From: Actinomycetospora chiangmaiensis DSM 45062
Lineage (GTDB): Bacteria; Actinomycetota; Actinomycetes; Mycobacteriales; Pseudonocardiaceae
Direction of reading: 5' to 3'
NCBI RefSeq assembly: GCF_000379625.1
Contig: NZ_KB903229.1
Location: forward strand, 40,246-104,245
Length of the DNA: 64,000 nucleotides
In this document: positions 22,778-32,106 of the stretch, piece by piece
Layout of the letters: every line of letters starts with the position of its first letter
How positions within the stretch are numbered: position 1 is the first letter of the stretch
Program-made: the position numbers and the translations under genes
The notes under the pieces: generated by a model
Databases searched by the model: none
Told to the model about the DNA's origin: nothing
What the model saw: the letters and a program-made list of their open reading frames with translations, nothing else

Positions 22778-25180
22778 TCAGCGCCCGGGTGCCGTTCCGA
22801 GCGCCGGGGCCGCCACGGCACCGGGTGGCGGGGGCGGCGCGGGGACGGAGCCGCTGGCGACCTGCAGCGTGACGGCCTGGTCGGGCAGCGCCGACCCGCG
22901 CGGGGACTGTCCGACCACGGTACCGGCGGGGGCGCGGTTCGCGACCGGACTGCGCACGACCGTGAACCCGGCGTCGCGCAGCGTCTGCTCGGCCTGGTCG
23001 ACCTGCTGCCCGGTGACCTCGGGGATCTGCGCGTTGGTGCCGCCCTGCACGTACCGGGGGTCCGTCGGCGGCAGCGGCTGCACCGGCGTCGCCGCGACCA
23101 CCGGGGTCATCGCCTTGTACCAGGTCCGGGCCGGCGTCTTGCCGCCGAAGATGTTGCCGTTCGAGCAGGCGAAGGGCGGTGAGTCGCCGCCGCCGTCGCA
23201 CAGCGGGCGGGGCGACGACGAGTCGTCGAAGGTGATCACCGCGCCGGAGATGCCCGGCGTGAACCCGAGGAACGCGGCCGACTTGTTCTGCTGCGTGGTC
23301 CCGGTCTTGCCCGACATCGGCCGGGTCCAGCCGTTCGCGGCCGCGGCCGCCGCCGAGGTGCCGCCCGGCTGGTCGTCCTTGCTCAGGCCGTTCATCAGCG
23401 TGTCGGCGAGCGTCGGCGGCACGACCTGCTCGCACGGCTGCTCCGAGACCGGCACCGCCGCACCGTCGGGCGCGGTGACCCCCACGATCGGCGTCGGTGG
23501 GCACCACGTCCCGCGCGAGGCGAGGGTGGCCCCGACGTTGGAGAGCTCCAGCACGCTGGTCGGGGTGACGCCCAGGGTGAACGACCCCTGGTTCTGCTCC
23601 TTCGCGATCTCCGCGATCGACTTGCCGCCGTTGCCCTGGGGGTCGGCGAGCGAGCGCATCCCGAGCTTCACCGCCATGTCGACCACCGGCGCCACGCCGG
23701 TGTACTCCATGAGCTTCACGAACCCGGTGTTCGGCGACTGGGCGAGGGCGTCGGTCATGGAGAGCACGGGCGCGTAGGACCCGGCGTTGCTGACCGGGAA
23801 GGGGTTGCCCTGACCGTCGCGGTAGATCGGGGACGCGTACCCGTTGGGCGGGATCTGCATCTGGTAGTCGATGCCGAGGCCCTTGTCGAGGGCGGTCGCG
23901 GCCGTGAACACCTTGTAGACCGACCCGGCTCCCAGGTTCACCGGCTCCCACGGCAGGCCGTAGCTGGTCTCCAGCGCGCCGCCGTCGACGCCGAACACCC
24001 GGTTCGCGCCCATGGCGAGGACCTCGTGCCGGCCCTGCCCCGGACCCACGGCGGCCATCACGTCGGCGACGTTGCGCTGCCGCGCGGGGACCTCGGCGCG
24101 CAGCGCGGCCACCATCGACGTGAGCGCGGACCGGTCGAGCGTCGTGCGGATCGTGTAGCCGCCGCGGTTCAGCTGCTCGGCGGAGAGGCCCGCCTGACCG
24201 AGGTAGTCCACGACGTACTTGCAGAAGAACGCGGCGTCCCCGGCCCCGATGCAGCCGTTGGCGGGCGGGGCGGCGTTGGTGACGCCCAGCGGCGTCGCGA
24301 TCGCCTCCTGCGCCTGCTGCGGGGTGATCATCCCCTGCAGCTGCATCTGGTTGATGACCTCGTTGCGCCGGCCCGTCGCGGCCTGCGGGTGCGCGACCGG
24401 GTCGAACTGCGCGGTCGACTGCACCATCCCGGCGAGCAACGCCGCCTGCGGGATCGTCAGCTTGTCCGGCGTGGTGTTGAAGTAGGTGCGCGCCGCGGCG
24501 CCCACGCCGTAGGAGTTGTTCCCGAGGAACACGATGTTGAGGTAGCGCTGGAGGATCTCGTCCTTGGCCTGGCGCTTGGTGGTGCCCTCGGCGAGCTGGC
24601 GCTCGACCTGCAGGGCGACCCGGACCTCGCGCACCTTGCGGGCGTAGGTGGCCTCGGTGGCCTTGAGCCGCTCGGAGGCGGTCCGCGCGGTGACGTAGAG
24701 CTGGTAGTTCTTGATGTACTGCTGGGTCAGCGTCGACGCGCCCTGCTGGGTGGAGCCGGAGGACTGGTTCGTCACCAGCGCGCGCAGCGTCCCCGTCCAG
24801 TCCACGCCGTCGTGCTCGTAGAACCGGCGGTCCTCGATCGCGACGATGGCCGCCCGCATCGTCGGGGAGATCTGCTCCAGCGGCGTGTTCTGCCGGTTCT
24901 GGTCGTACAGGTAGGCGATCGGGGCGCCCTGCCGGTCGGTGACGGTGGTGACCAGCGGCAGCTGCCCGGCCGCGAGGTCCGACGACGTCGCACTGACGGT
25001 GTCGCTCGCGTCGTTCGAGAGGAGCCCGACGCCGCCCACGAGCGGGAACGTGATCCCGGCGAGGATCAGCCCGGCGACGAGGCACAGCCCGAGCAGTCGG
25101 GCGATCGGGCGCGCCGCGATCCGACGACGTCCGCCGCCGCCCTCGTCGTCACCCGTGTCGCGTTCGGTTCCTCCGGTCAT
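22778..25180 (-). CDS. ponA: Bifunctional class A penicillin-binding protein with PASTA domain (PonA2-like)
   Basis: Peptidoglycan glycosyltransferase/DD-transpeptidase of 800 residues. One transmembrane helix lies near residues 28-50. The GT51 domain shows AIEDRRFYEHDGVDW and TQQGASTLTQQYIKN. The transpeptidase carries SxxK in GAGSVYKVF, SxN in AQSPNTGF and KTG in SGKTGTTQQNK. A single PASTA domain near residues 715-780 (IPEVTGQQVDQAEQTLRDAG) may bind muropeptides. The layout equals PonA2 (Rv3682). It is divergent from whiB4 and probably co-transcribed with the phosphoesterase gene downstream. Confidence 0.95.
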   Translation of the reverse strand: MTGGTERDTGDDEGGGGRRRIAARPIARLLGLCLVAGLILAGITFPLVGGVGLLSNDASDTVSATSSDLAAGQLPLVTTVTDRQGAPIAYLYDQNRQNTPLEQISPTMRAAIVAIEDRRFYEHDGVDWTGTLRALVTNQSSGSTQQGASTLTQQYIKNYQLYVTARTASERLKATEATYARKVREVRVALQVERQLAEGTTKRQAKDEILQRYLNIVFLGNNSYGVGAAARTYFNTTPDKLTIPQAALLAGMVQSTAQFDPVAHPQAATGRRNEVINQMQLQGMITPQQAQEAIATPLGVTNAAPPANGCIGAGDAAFFCKYVVDYLGQAGLSAEQLNRGGYTIRTTLDRSALTSMVAALRAEVPARQRNVADVMAAVGPGQGRHEVLAMGANRVFGVDGGALETSYGLPWEPVNLGAGSVYKVFTAATALDKGLGIDYQMQIPPNGYASPIYRDGQGNPFPVSNAGSYAPVLSMTDALAQSPNTGFVKLMEYTGVAPVVDMAVKLGMRSLADPQGNGGKSIAEIAKEQNQGSFTLGVTPTSVLELSNVGATLASRGTWCPPTPIVGVTAPDGAAVPVSEQPCEQVVPPTLADTLMNGLSKDDQPGGTSAAAAAANGWTRPMSGKTGTTQQNKSAAFLGFTPGISGAVITFDDSSSPRPLCDGGGDSPPFACSNGNIFGGKTPARTWYKAMTPVVAATPVQPLPPTDPRYVQGGTNAQIPEVTGQQVDQAEQTLRDAGFTVVRSPVANRAPAGTVVGQSPRGSALPDQAVTLQVASGSVPAPPPPPGAVAAPALGTAPGR

Positions 25181-25256
25181 CGCCGTCCAGGTTACGGGGC
25201 GAGTGGTGTGGTTCGTGCTCGGACGCGTCGTTCACACAACAGATCCGGTTTCGGCC

Positions 25257-25286
25257 TTGGTCGGTGGAACCGGACGCTCCTAGAGT
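25257..25286 (+). promoter_or_regulatory. Probable sigma-A-type promoter of whiB4
   Basis: TTGGTC at 25257-25262 and TAGAGT at 25281-25286 are separated by 18 bp. The start codon follows 12 bp later, so the leader would be very short. Confidence 0.5.
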
Positions 25287-25298
25287 GCGTCGGAGCCC

Positions 25299-25730
25299 AT
25301 GAAGGGGCGGGCGCGGTCGGCGGGGCCGCGCGCACCGGTGATCGGGGGTCACCGGGAGCCGTGGGCCGTACGAGGGCGGGATGACGTGGACGACGAGGCG
25401 GGCACGAGGAACTGGCGGCACGAGGCGCGCTGCCGCCACGAGGATCCGGACACCCTGTTCGTGCAGGGCGCCCAGCAACGGGACGTGCGGGAGGTCTGCC
25501 GGGCCTGCCCGGTGCGCACCGAGTGCCTCGCGCACGCCCTGGACAACCGGATCAAGTTCGGGGTCTGGGGCGGGATGACCGAGCGGGAGCGCCGGGCCCT
25601 GCTCAAGCGCCGGCCCGACGTCGTCTCCTGGGCGGCGCTGCTCGACGCCGCCCGACGGGCGGCCCTGCGCCCACCGCAGCCGACACCGCAGGCCCCAGCT
25701 GTGGAGGAGTCGTCCCGCCGCGTGGGCTGA
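25299..25730 (+). CDS. whiB4: WhiB4-type [4Fe-4S] redox-sensing regulator
   Basis: WhiB-family protein of about 143 residues. Four Cys ligands are seen in ARCRHEDPD, EVCRACPVRTEC (CxxCxxxxxC), with the turn motif FGVWGGMTERERRALL. The segment DPDTLFVQGAQQRDVREVC and the divergent PonA2-like gene match M. tuberculosis WhiB4 (Rv3681c), a redox sensor and disulfide reductase-like DNA-binding protein. The first ATG is used because a promoter lies just upstream; an internal GTG at 25386 would give a shorter protein closer to other WhiB lengths. A long palindrome separates it from the convergent ATPase gene. Confidence 0.93.
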   Translation: MKGRARSAGPRAPVIGGHREPWAVRGRDDVDDEAGTRNWRHEARCRHEDPDTLFVQGAQQRDVREVCRACPVRTECLAHALDNRIKFGVWGGMTERERRALLKRRPDVVSWAALLDAARRAALRPPQPTPQAPAVEESSRRVG

Positions 25731-25737
25731 CGGTTCA

Positions 25738-25797
25738 CGCGAGGGTGACGCCGGGCACGTCCCGGGCGCCCGGGACCTGCCCGGCGTCACCCTCGCG
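25738..25797. terminator. 60-bp nearly perfect palindrome (bidirectional terminator)
   Basis: Twenty-base arms 25738-25757 and 25778-25797 are perfectly complementary, and the central 20 bases contain a further self-complementary 18-mer. Only one position pair (C opposite C) is unpaired. It lies between the convergent whiB4 and ArsA-like genes. Confidence 0.8.
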
Positions 25798-25815
25798 ACC
25801 GGGCCCGACCCGCCG

Positions 25816-26994
25816 TCAGGAACGCAGCAGCTCGCCGATCGCGCGCAGCCCGTCGAGGTCGTGCACGTCGGTCGCCATGGCGGGCACGTCCACGATCGGG
25901 ACGGCCGGATGGGCGCGGGTGAAGCGGGCGAGCACGCGGCGCTCCCGCTCGGCGGTCTCCACCCGGTCGGCGTGCAGGCGCAGGACCGCCGCGGTGGTCG
26001 CGTCGCCGCGGGCGGCCTCGAGCGCCTCGGCACCCTCCCGGGCCCGTGCGCCGGAGAGCGTCGCGTGCACCGGGTGGGTCCGGTTGAGCACCATCCCGGC
26101 CAGGGGCATGCGCTCGGTGCCGAGCCGTTCGACGAAGTAGGAGGCCTCGCGCAGCGCGTCCGGCTCGGGCGCGGCCACCACGACGAAGGCCGTGCCCGGC
26201 GCGCGCAGCAGCTGGTAGGTCGCGTTGGCGCGCTCCTGGAAGCCGCCGAAGAGCGTGTCGAACGCCTGCACGAAGGCCGAGGCGTCGGCGAGCACCTGCC
26301 CGCCGAGGATCGTCGACACCGCCTTCGCGAACAGGTTGAACGTCGACCCGACGAGCTTGCGCAGGGCGCTGCCGCCGGCCCGGGCGGGGGCGGAGAGCAA
26401 CCGGATCATGCGGCCGTCGAGGAACGACGACAGGCGCTGCGGCGCGTCGAGGAAGTCCAGCGCGGACCGCGACGGCGGGGTGTCGACGACGATGAGGTCC
26501 CACCGGCCGGTGGCCGCGAGCTGCCCGAGCTTCTCCATCGCCATGTACTCCTGCGTGCCGGAGAAGGACGAGGAGATGGTCTGGTAGAAGGGATTGTCGA
26601 AGATCGCCTGCGCCCGGTCGGGCGTGGTGTGCCCGAGGACCATCTCGTCGAAGGTCCGGCGCATGTCGAGCATCATCGCCTGCAGCTCGCCGCCCGCCCC
26701 GGGGTCGACCCCGGGGACCACGCGCGGCTCGTTGTCGAGCTCCTCGAGGCCCATCGACTGGGCCAGCCGCTTCGCCGGGTCGATGGTGAGCACCACGACG
26801 CGGCGGCCGCGGCCGGCGGCGCGCAGGGCGAGGGCGGCGGCCGTCGTCGTCTTGCCGACGCCACCGGAGCCGCAGCACACGACGACGCGGGTCGCGCGGT
26901 CGTCGATGAGCGCGTCGAGGTCCAGGTGCCGGGGACGGCGGCCGCGGGAGGCCCCGGCGTGCCCGTCGCCACCGGGAACGGTCTCAGCGGTCAT
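25816..26994 (-). CDS. ArsA/GET3-family ATPase (Rv3680-like)
   Basis: P-loop ATPase of 392 residues with the deviant Walker [19 protein letters not shown], the switch I-like [12 protein letters not shown] and Walker B/switch [20 protein letters not shown]. It lacks the duplicated domain of E. coli ArsA and the membrane-protein recognition is unknown. With its upstream partner it corresponds to Rv3680/Rv3679, a paired ATPase complex implicated in envelope integrity and stress tolerance in mycobacteria. ATG at 26994 was chosen because it begins 11 bases before the partner's stop and gives a normal N-terminus. The pair is therefore translationally coupled. Confidence 0.92.
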   Translation of the reverse strand: MTAETVPGGDGHAGASRGRRPRHLDLDALIDDRATRVVVCCGSGGVGKTTTAAALALRAAGRGRRVVVLTIDPAKRLAQSMGLEELDNEPRVVPGVDPGAGGELQAMMLDMRRTFDEMVLGHTTPDRAQAIFDNPFYQTISSSFSGTQEYMAMEKLGQLAATGRWDLIVVDTPPSRSALDFLDAPQRLSSFLDGRMIRLLSAPARAGGSALRKLVGSTFNLFAKAVSTILGGQVLADASAFVQAFDTLFGGFQERANATYQLLRAPGTAFVVVAAPEPDALREASYFVERLGTERMPLAGMVLNRTHPVHATLSGARAREGAEALEAARGDATTAAVLRLHADRVETAERERRVLARFTRAHPAVPIVDVPAMATDVHDLDGLRAIGELLRS

Positions 26995-28036
26995 GGCGCA
27001 CCCCCTGCTCGCGCAGCAGCTCCGCGAGCTCGTAGAGCCCGCCCAGGTCGACGCCGTCGGCGAGCTCGGGGAGCTCGATCTGCGGCATGCCCGCGGCGTC
27101 GAGCCGCGACCGGACACCGGACTCGACGGCGAGCCGCTCGGTGTGCTCGTCGACCTCGGTGAGCAGCCCGCCCACCTCGTCGTCCTTGAGGAACAGCCCG
27201 GCGGCCTCGAGGCCGGCGCGCAGCCCGCCCTCGTCGACCCGGTCGGTGACCGGCAGCCGGGCCGGGCGCACCCGGTTCACCATGATCGCGCCGGGCGGCA
27301 GGTTGGCCTCCGCCAGCTCGTCGACGGTGTCCAGCGTCTCCTGCACGGGCAGGTCCTCGAGCTGGGAGACGACGTGCACCACGGTCTGCGGGGAGTGCAG
27401 CAGCGCGACGACGCCCTCGCTCTGGGTGCGGATCGGGCCGGTGCGGGCGAGGGTGCCCATCGCCTTCGTAACGTCGAGGAACTTGACGACGCGGCCGGTG
27501 GGCGGCGCGTCGACGACGACGGCGTCGTAGAGCGGCTGCCGGGGCCCGCGGCCGCGGCGGTCGTCGCCGACCGTGCGCCCGACGCACTCCTTGACCTTCC
27601 CGGTGAGCAGGACGTCCCGGAGACCGGGCGCGAGCGTCGTCGCGAACTCGACCGCGCCCATCCGGCGCAGGGTCCGGCCGGCCAGGCCCAGGTTGTAGAA
27701 CATCTCGAGGTACTCGAGCAGGGCCTCCTCGGCGTCCACGGCGAGGCCGCGGACCTCCCCGCCGTCGGGAGCCACCGCGATGCGCTGCTCGGCGTAGGGC
27801 AGCGGTGGGGTGTCGAACAGCTGGGCGATGCCCTGCCGGCCCTCGACCTCCACGAGCAGCGTGCGGCCGCCGCCGGCCGCGAGGGCCAGGGCGAGCGCGG
27901 CCGCCAGCGTCGACTTGCCGGTGCCACCCTTGCCCGTCACCACGTGCAGGCGCGCCCCGGCGAGGGCGTCCGGCCACCGCTCGACGCCGGCCTCGTCGAA
28001 GAGACCGACACCTCCGGACTGCCGCTGATTGCTCAC
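26984..28036 (-). CDS. ArsA/GET3-family ATPase (Rv3679-like)
   Basis: Second ATPase of the pair, 350 residues, with Walker [17 protein letters not shown] and switch [20 protein letters not shown]. The segment [29 protein letters not shown] is typical of the Rv3679 type. The GTG start at 28036 follows a short upstream open stretch without a ribosome site. The gene is divergent from the DUF4177 gene; the 178-bp gap carries an inverted repeat (TCACACC at 28094-28100 with GGTGTGA at 28145-28151), which might be a regulator site. It is the first gene of a two-gene operon. Confidence 0.92.
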   Translation of the reverse strand: MSNQRQSGGVGLFDEAGVERWPDALAGARLHVVTGKGGTGKSTLAAALALALAAGGGRTLLVEVEGRQGIAQLFDTPPLPYAEQRIAVAPDGGEVRGLAVDAEEALLEYLEMFYNLGLAGRTLRRMGAVEFATTLAPGLRDVLLTGKVKECVGRTVGDDRRGRGPRQPLYDAVVVDAPPTGRVVKFLDVTKAMGTLARTGPIRTQSEGVVALLHSPQTVVHVVSQLEDLPVQETLDTVDELAEANLPPGAIMVNRVRPARLPVTDRVDEGGLRAGLEAAGLFLKDDEVGGLLTEVDEHTERLAVESGVRSRLDAAGMPQIELPELADGVDLGGLYELAELLREQGVRHDR

Positions 28037-28214
28037 GGCGACCAGCGTAGGACCGCGTCCCACGGCATGCGGGCCCCGGCCGGAGGGGCTCGGTCACACC
28101 CCCTGCGACCGGCGGTGACGCTGCGTACCTGCGAGGTCGCCCCCGGTGTGACGGGGCCCGGAGCGGATCGGGGCGCGGCCGGGAGTGTCGGGGTGGACAT
28201 CTACCCTCGCGTCC

Positions 28215-28376
28215 ATGAGTGCCCAGACGTGGGAGTACGCGACCGTTCCCCTGCTGACCCACGCCACCAAGCAGATTCTCGACCAGTGGGGCGCGGACGG
28301 GTGGGAGCTCGTCACGGTGCTCCCGGGGCCCACGGGCGAGCAGCACGTGGCCTACCTCAAGCGGCCGCTGTCGTGA
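28215..28376 (+). CDS. Small DUF4177-type protein (Rv3678A-like)
   Basis: A 53-residue protein starting MSAQTWEYATVPLL and carrying WGADGWELVTVLPGP, the signature of DUF4177. No enzymatic role is known. TACCCT at 28202-28207 lies seven bases before the ATG, so the transcript is likely leaderless. The TGA overlaps the GTG start of the RidA gene, and the same pair adjoins the ArsA genes in mycobacteria. Confidence 0.85.
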   Translation: MSAQTWEYATVPLLTHATKQILDQWGADGWELVTVLPGPTGEQHVAYLKRPLS

Positions 28377-28831
28377 CGAGCCCGACCGCGCGCCTCGCGC
28401 AGCTCGGTGTCGAGCTGCCGCCCGTAGCCCCGCCGAAGGGGATCTACGTGCCCGCCAAACGGGTCGGGGCGCAGGTCTGGACCTCCGGGCAGCTGCCGCT
28501 GATCGGCGGCGAGCTGCCGGCGACGGGGCTCGTCGGCGCGGAGGTGTCGGTCGACGACGCCGCGGCCTACGCGCGGATCGCCGCCCTCAACGCGCTGGCG
28601 GCCATCGACGCACTCGTGGGCCTGGACGCGGTCGCCTCGGTCGCCAAGATCGTGGGCTTCGTGGCGTCCGCGCCGGGGTTCGGCGGCCAGCCCCAGGTGG
28701 TGAACGGCGCGTCGGAGCTGATGGGTCAGGTGTTCGGCCCGGCGGGCGAACACGCCCGCTCGGCGATCGGGGTGGCGGCGCTGCCGCTGGGAGCCCCCGT
28801 CGAGGTTGAGGTCGTCGTCGACCTCGCGTGA
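28373..28831 (+). CDS. RidA/YjgF-family protein (Rv3678c-like)
   Basis: RidA-family protein of 152 residues. Canonical members are trimers that hydrolyse reactive 2-aminoacrylate and other enamines. Family features are YVPAKRVGAQVWTSGQLPLIGG at the N-terminus and VNGASELMGQVFGPAGEHARSAIGVAALPLGAPVEVEVVV at the C-terminus, with the Arg of HARSAIGV at the active-site position. The GTG start overlaps the stop of the DUF4177 gene by four bases, implying coupled translation. Confidence 0.9.
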   Translation: MTSPTARLAQLGVELPPVAPPKGIYVPAKRVGAQVWTSGQLPLIGGELPATGLVGAEVSVDDAAAYARIAALNALAAIDALVGLDAVASVAKIVGFVASAPGFGGQPQVVNGASELMGQVFGPAGEHARSAIGVAALPLGAPVEVEVVVDLA

Positions 28832-28882
28832 GCTGCGCAGGACGAGTGCCGCGGACCCGCCGCGGCGGTGAGGGGTACGGAC

Positions 28883-29587
28883 GTGGCGAGCACGGGCTCG
28901 AACGCAACGGACACGACGGACACCGCCCACGGCGGGTCCGGCTCCCGCGCGTGCCACGACCTGCTGGTCGCCCTCGCCGGTCGGGTGCCCGACACCGCGC
29001 TCTGGCGCCTGCGGGACTGGCTCTCGGCGGGAGCGGGCACGGCGCTGCGCACGGCCGTGCCGCGCACCCTGCTGCGCCACCGCGTCGGGGTGACCGACGC
29101 CGAGCGCGACCTGCTCCGTGAGGCGGTCGCGGCCTGGCGCGGGTCGGCGCGGCTGGTCGACGCCGTGCTGCACGTCGACGCCGCCCCCGAGCCCGCCCCG
29201 GTCTTCGGCGAGCCCGGTGCCGCGCCGTGGGACGCCGCCGACCTGGTGCTGCGGGCCGTGGTGCCCGCCACGGGCGACGTCGGTGAGGTCCGCCGGGCGT
29301 GGCGCGCCGGGTCGCGTGTGGTGCTCGTCAGCGCTGCCGGGGACCTCGCCGCGCTGACCGGGATCGTGCAGCGGACGCTGCGCGCCCACGGTGACGCCGC
29401 CCCGTGCGTGGAGGTCATCGGCGCGGGCACCCTGACGACGGGCTACCACCGCGCGGCGCTCGCCGCGTCGGACGTCCTCTGGCGGGCCGATGCCCCCACG
29501 GCCGCCGACGCCCCCGATCACGCACGACTGCCGGATCCGCGCTCCGGTGTCGTGTCGTCACCCCCGGAGCTGGTGCGTCATGGCTGA
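28883..29587 (+). CDS. Protein of unknown function, paralogous to the next gene
   Basis: A 234-residue protein I cannot assign. Residues 25-60 (CHDLLVALAGRVPDTALWRLRDWL) and 150-205 (SRVVLVSAAGDLAAL, then TTGYHRAALAASDVLWRADAP) align with the corresponding parts of the next gene's product (LHEVLLGLAGRIDDDALTAVREM; HRVVLVETAEPDDC; LPAYHRDALAAARPL). The two are thus tandem duplicates with a shared domain of about 190 residues. GTG at 28883 has GAGGGG before it; GTG at 28868 is an alternative. No signal peptide or membrane helix is seen. It overlaps the next gene by eight bases. Confidence 0.7.
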   Translation: MASTGSNATDTTDTAHGGSGSRACHDLLVALAGRVPDTALWRLRDWLSAGAGTALRTAVPRTLLRHRVGVTDAERDLLREAVAAWRGSARLVDAVLHVDAAPEPAPVFGEPGAAPWDAADLVLRAVVPATGDVGEVRRAWRAGSRVVLVSAAGDLAALTGIVQRTLRAHGDAAPCVEVIGAGTLTTGYHRAALAASDVLWRADAPTAADAPDHARLPDPRSGVVSSPPELVRHG

Positions 29588-32072
29588 GGCCGGAGTCCCG
29601 CATCCCGACGGGCCGCGGCAGGAGCCGCACACGCCCGACGTGCCCGATCGGCCCGTGCGGGCCCGCGGCGGTCGCGACCCGGTGGCGCTCGCCGCGTGGC
29701 GCCGGGTCGCCGAGCAGCGGCGGCGCTCCACCGGCGGCGAGGACCCCGGCGCCGTGGCACAGCCCGAGCCCGTGCCCGGTGCCGAGCCCGATCTCGAGCC
29801 CGTCACCGGGCTCGCCCCGCCCGCCGACGTCGCGGAGCCGGCGCACGTGGAGGTCCCGGAACCGGCCCTGCCCGTCCGCTCGCGTCCCCTCGACGCCGCG
29901 CTGCGCGATCCCGCGGGCGACTCCCCGCGGGACGGCGTACCGGGCCGCGGGGCCGAGGTGGTCGGGTCGCCCGCCGCCCGTCCCGACGACGGCCCGCCCG
30001 CGCCGGGTCGGCTGCACGAGGTGCTGCTCGGGCTCGCCGGGCGGATCGACGACGACGCGCTCACCGCGGTCCGCGAGATGGTGGCGGCCGAGGACGACGC
30101 CGAGGCCGCGGAGCTCCTCGGCGGCTGCCTGCTCGCCGACGAGGTCGGCCTGAGCCCCGACGAGCGCGGCGTCCTCGCTCCCTGGTTCGCCACCGCCCGC
30201 GTCGACCCCGACCTGCTCGCCGGGCTCCCCGTCGACCCCGACGCCCTGCGCCGCTCGGGGCACCGCTTCGTCCCGACGACGGCGGGGGTGGCACCCGCCG
30301 CCCCGCTCGCGCGGGCCGCCCGACGGCTCTCCGGCGTGGTCTCGGTGCGCGAGAGCTGGCGGGTCACCCCGGCCGGCGCCGCGCCCGGCCCCATCCCGCA
30401 CCGCGTGGTGCTCGTGGAGACCGCCGAGCCCGACGACTGCGACCACGTGGTCCACCACCTCGCCCACGCCGCCCGCGGTCTCGGCGGCACCTCCGTCGAG
30501 GTGTTCGCCGCAGGTGTCGCGCTGCCCGCCTACCACCGCGACGCCCTCGCCGCGGCCCGGCCGCTGACCGCCGACCCGCTGCCCACGCGCGTCGCCGACA
30601 GTGCCCTGGACTCCGGCCGGGACGTCGTGCGGGAGGACGGCGAGACGTGGCGCACCGTCGCCGACGCGGGGACGGCGCACGTCGCCCCGCAGGCCCCGGT
30701 GCTGGACGGCGGGGCACCCGTCGACGTCCCGCCGGCCGCGCCGCCCCGGGCGCCCTCGCCGGAGCCCACGTCGGACCGCTCGTCGGAGCCCGAGCCGGAG
30801 CCCGAGAGTGCCGACAGCGTCGAGGATTTCGCTGTCGAGCCGGAGCCGACCGGGGCGGGGCCCACCTCGATCGACGACGACCTGTCGCTCACCGCCCGCC
30901 GCATCGCCGCGCTCTGGGCCCGCCCGGCGCCCGAGGACTTCGCGGCGCCGTTGCCCGCGGAGTCGCTCGAGCAGACGCAGCTCGAGCCCGACGCCGAGCC
31001 CGACGCCGGGTCGGTGCCGGTCGGGCTGCCGCCGACGGACGACCGGCAGCACGGAGCTGACGACGAGGACGACGAGGCCGGGGACGTCGTCGACGGCCCG
31101 GTCGGCCGGCACGGCCGACCGGCAGCGATCGCCCCGGGCACCGACGCCGTCGCCCGGCCGCAGCCCAGCCCGGCGCCCCGGCTCAACGGTCACCACCTCG
31201 GCGACCACCCCGCCGCGGAGGAGGCCGACCCGGGGGCGCCGACGCCGCCCGACGGTACGGCGATCGACCTCGAGGACGACGCGGCCCAGGTCCAGCGCGC
31301 CCGGCACAGTCGGGGCCGGGCCGAGGCCGACCCGCCCGCCCGCTTCGGGCACGACGCCCGCTACGGCGCCGGTCCCGGCCCCGCGTGGCCCGGCGCCCCC
31401 GTGACGGGTGACGGGCCCGGGTCGGACGCGGTGTTCACCTCCCCGGTGGAGATCGGTGAGGAGCCGGTGACGCTCGGAACGAACGGGCACCGCCACGACG
31501 CGGTGCCCGTGATCCCGCCGGAGCCCGACGAGCCTGCGACCGGCCCGATCAGCTGGGCCGCCGCCCCCCGCCCCGGGCGTGTCCCGGCGGACGACGCCCC
31601 GCCGGTGCGCCCCGTCGGCGACGTCGCCCCGCCGGTGCGGCCCGTCGGCGACGTCGCCCCGCCCTGGGCCGCGGCCGACGGCGCGGGCTGGGCGCAGGAG
31701 CAGGCCACGTGGCCGTCGCCCGCCCCGGTGCCGCCGGGGTACCGGCCGCCGCACGAGCCCCCGGCCGCCCCGTCGGAGCCGGAGACCACCGGGAGCTGGG
31801 CGCCCGACACCGACGACTCGGTCGCGCAGCTCTCCGACCGCGAGCGCGAGCTGCTGGCCCGGCTGCACGAGGAGCTGGCCCAGCGTGAGCGCGCCGAGGG
31901 CGCCGACCCGTTCGCGGGCCCGTCCGGGCGGCCGCAGCCACCCCAGCCGCCCCAGGCACCGCAGCCCCCACGCTCGGCCGGTCCGCCTCCGGAGCGGCGC
32001 AACGGCCAGGGCCCGCCGCACGGCCGCACCAACGGGCACGGCCTGCCCGGCGGACCCGACCCGTCGTCCTGA
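29580..32072 (+). CDS. Large acidic, proline-rich protein with domain shared with the preceding gene
   Basis: An 830-residue protein of unknown function. Residues 1-140 are charged and Pro-rich. Residues 140-340 form the domain shared with the upstream gene. About 400 residues of low-complexity Pro/Asp/Glu/Ala sequence follow, including a tandem 10-residue repeat (APPVRPVGDV). A short amphipathic helix near the end (AQLSDRERELLARLHEELAQRE) has the look of a conserved interaction motif. No membrane segment is present. The ATG lies inside the end of the preceding gene (8-bp overlap), so the two are made together. Both sit between RidA and the MBL-fold gene, where mycobacteria have nothing. Confidence 0.7.
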   Translation: MAEAGVPHPDGPRQEPHTPDVPDRPVRARGGRDPVALAAWRRVAEQRRRSTGGEDPGAVAQPEPVPGAEPDLEPVTGLAPPADVAEPAHVEVPEPALPVRSRPLDAALRDPAGDSPRDGVPGRGAEVVGSPAARPDDGPPAPGRLHEVLLGLAGRIDDDALTAVREMVAAEDDAEAAELLGGCLLADEVGLSPDERGVLAPWFATARVDPDLLAGLPVDPDALRRSGHRFVPTTAGVAPAAPLARAARRLSGVVSVRESWRVTPAGAAPGPIPHRVVLVETAEPDDCDHVVHHLAHAARGLGGTSVEVFAAGVALPAYHRDALAAARPLTADPLPTRVADSALDSGRDVVREDGETWRTVADAGTAHVAPQAPVLDGGAPVDVPPAAPPRAPSPEPTSDRSSEPEPEPESADSVEDFAVEPEPTGAGPTSIDDDLSLTARRIAALWARPAPEDFAAPLPAESLEQTQLEPDAEPDAGSVPVGLPPTDDRQHGADDEDDEAGDVVDGPVGRHGRPAAIAPGTDAVARPQPSPAPRLNGHHLGDHPAAEEADPGAPTPPDGTAIDLEDDAAQVQRARHSRGRAEADPPARFGHDARYGAGPGPAWPGAPVTGDGPGSDAVFTSPVEIGEEPVTLGTNGHRHDAVPVIPPEPDEPATGPISWAAAPRPGRVPADDAPPVRPVGDVAPPVRPVGDVAPPWAAADGAGWAQEQATWPSPAPVPPGYRPPHEPPAAPSEPETTGSWAPDTDDSVAQLSDRERELLARLHEELAQRERAEGADPFAGPSGRPQPPQPPQAPQPPRSAGPPPERRNGQGPPHGRTNGHGLPGGPDPSS
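31591..31664 (+). repeat. In-frame 30-bp tandem repeat
   Basis: The 30-bp unit at 31591-31620 is repeated at 31621-31650 with two base differences, and the first 13 bases occur a third time from 31651. It encodes the decapeptide repeat in the disordered part of the large acidic protein. Confidence 0.85.
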
Positions 32073-32106
32073 GCCGGGGGACGCCCGTGCCTCTAGGGTC
32101 GCCGAC

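Noticed and set aside
28016..28214. Riboswitch in the gap between the ArsA-like and DUF4177 genes
   Set aside because: Only a simple inverted repeat is visible, and the downstream gene seems leaderless, leaving no room for an aptamer.
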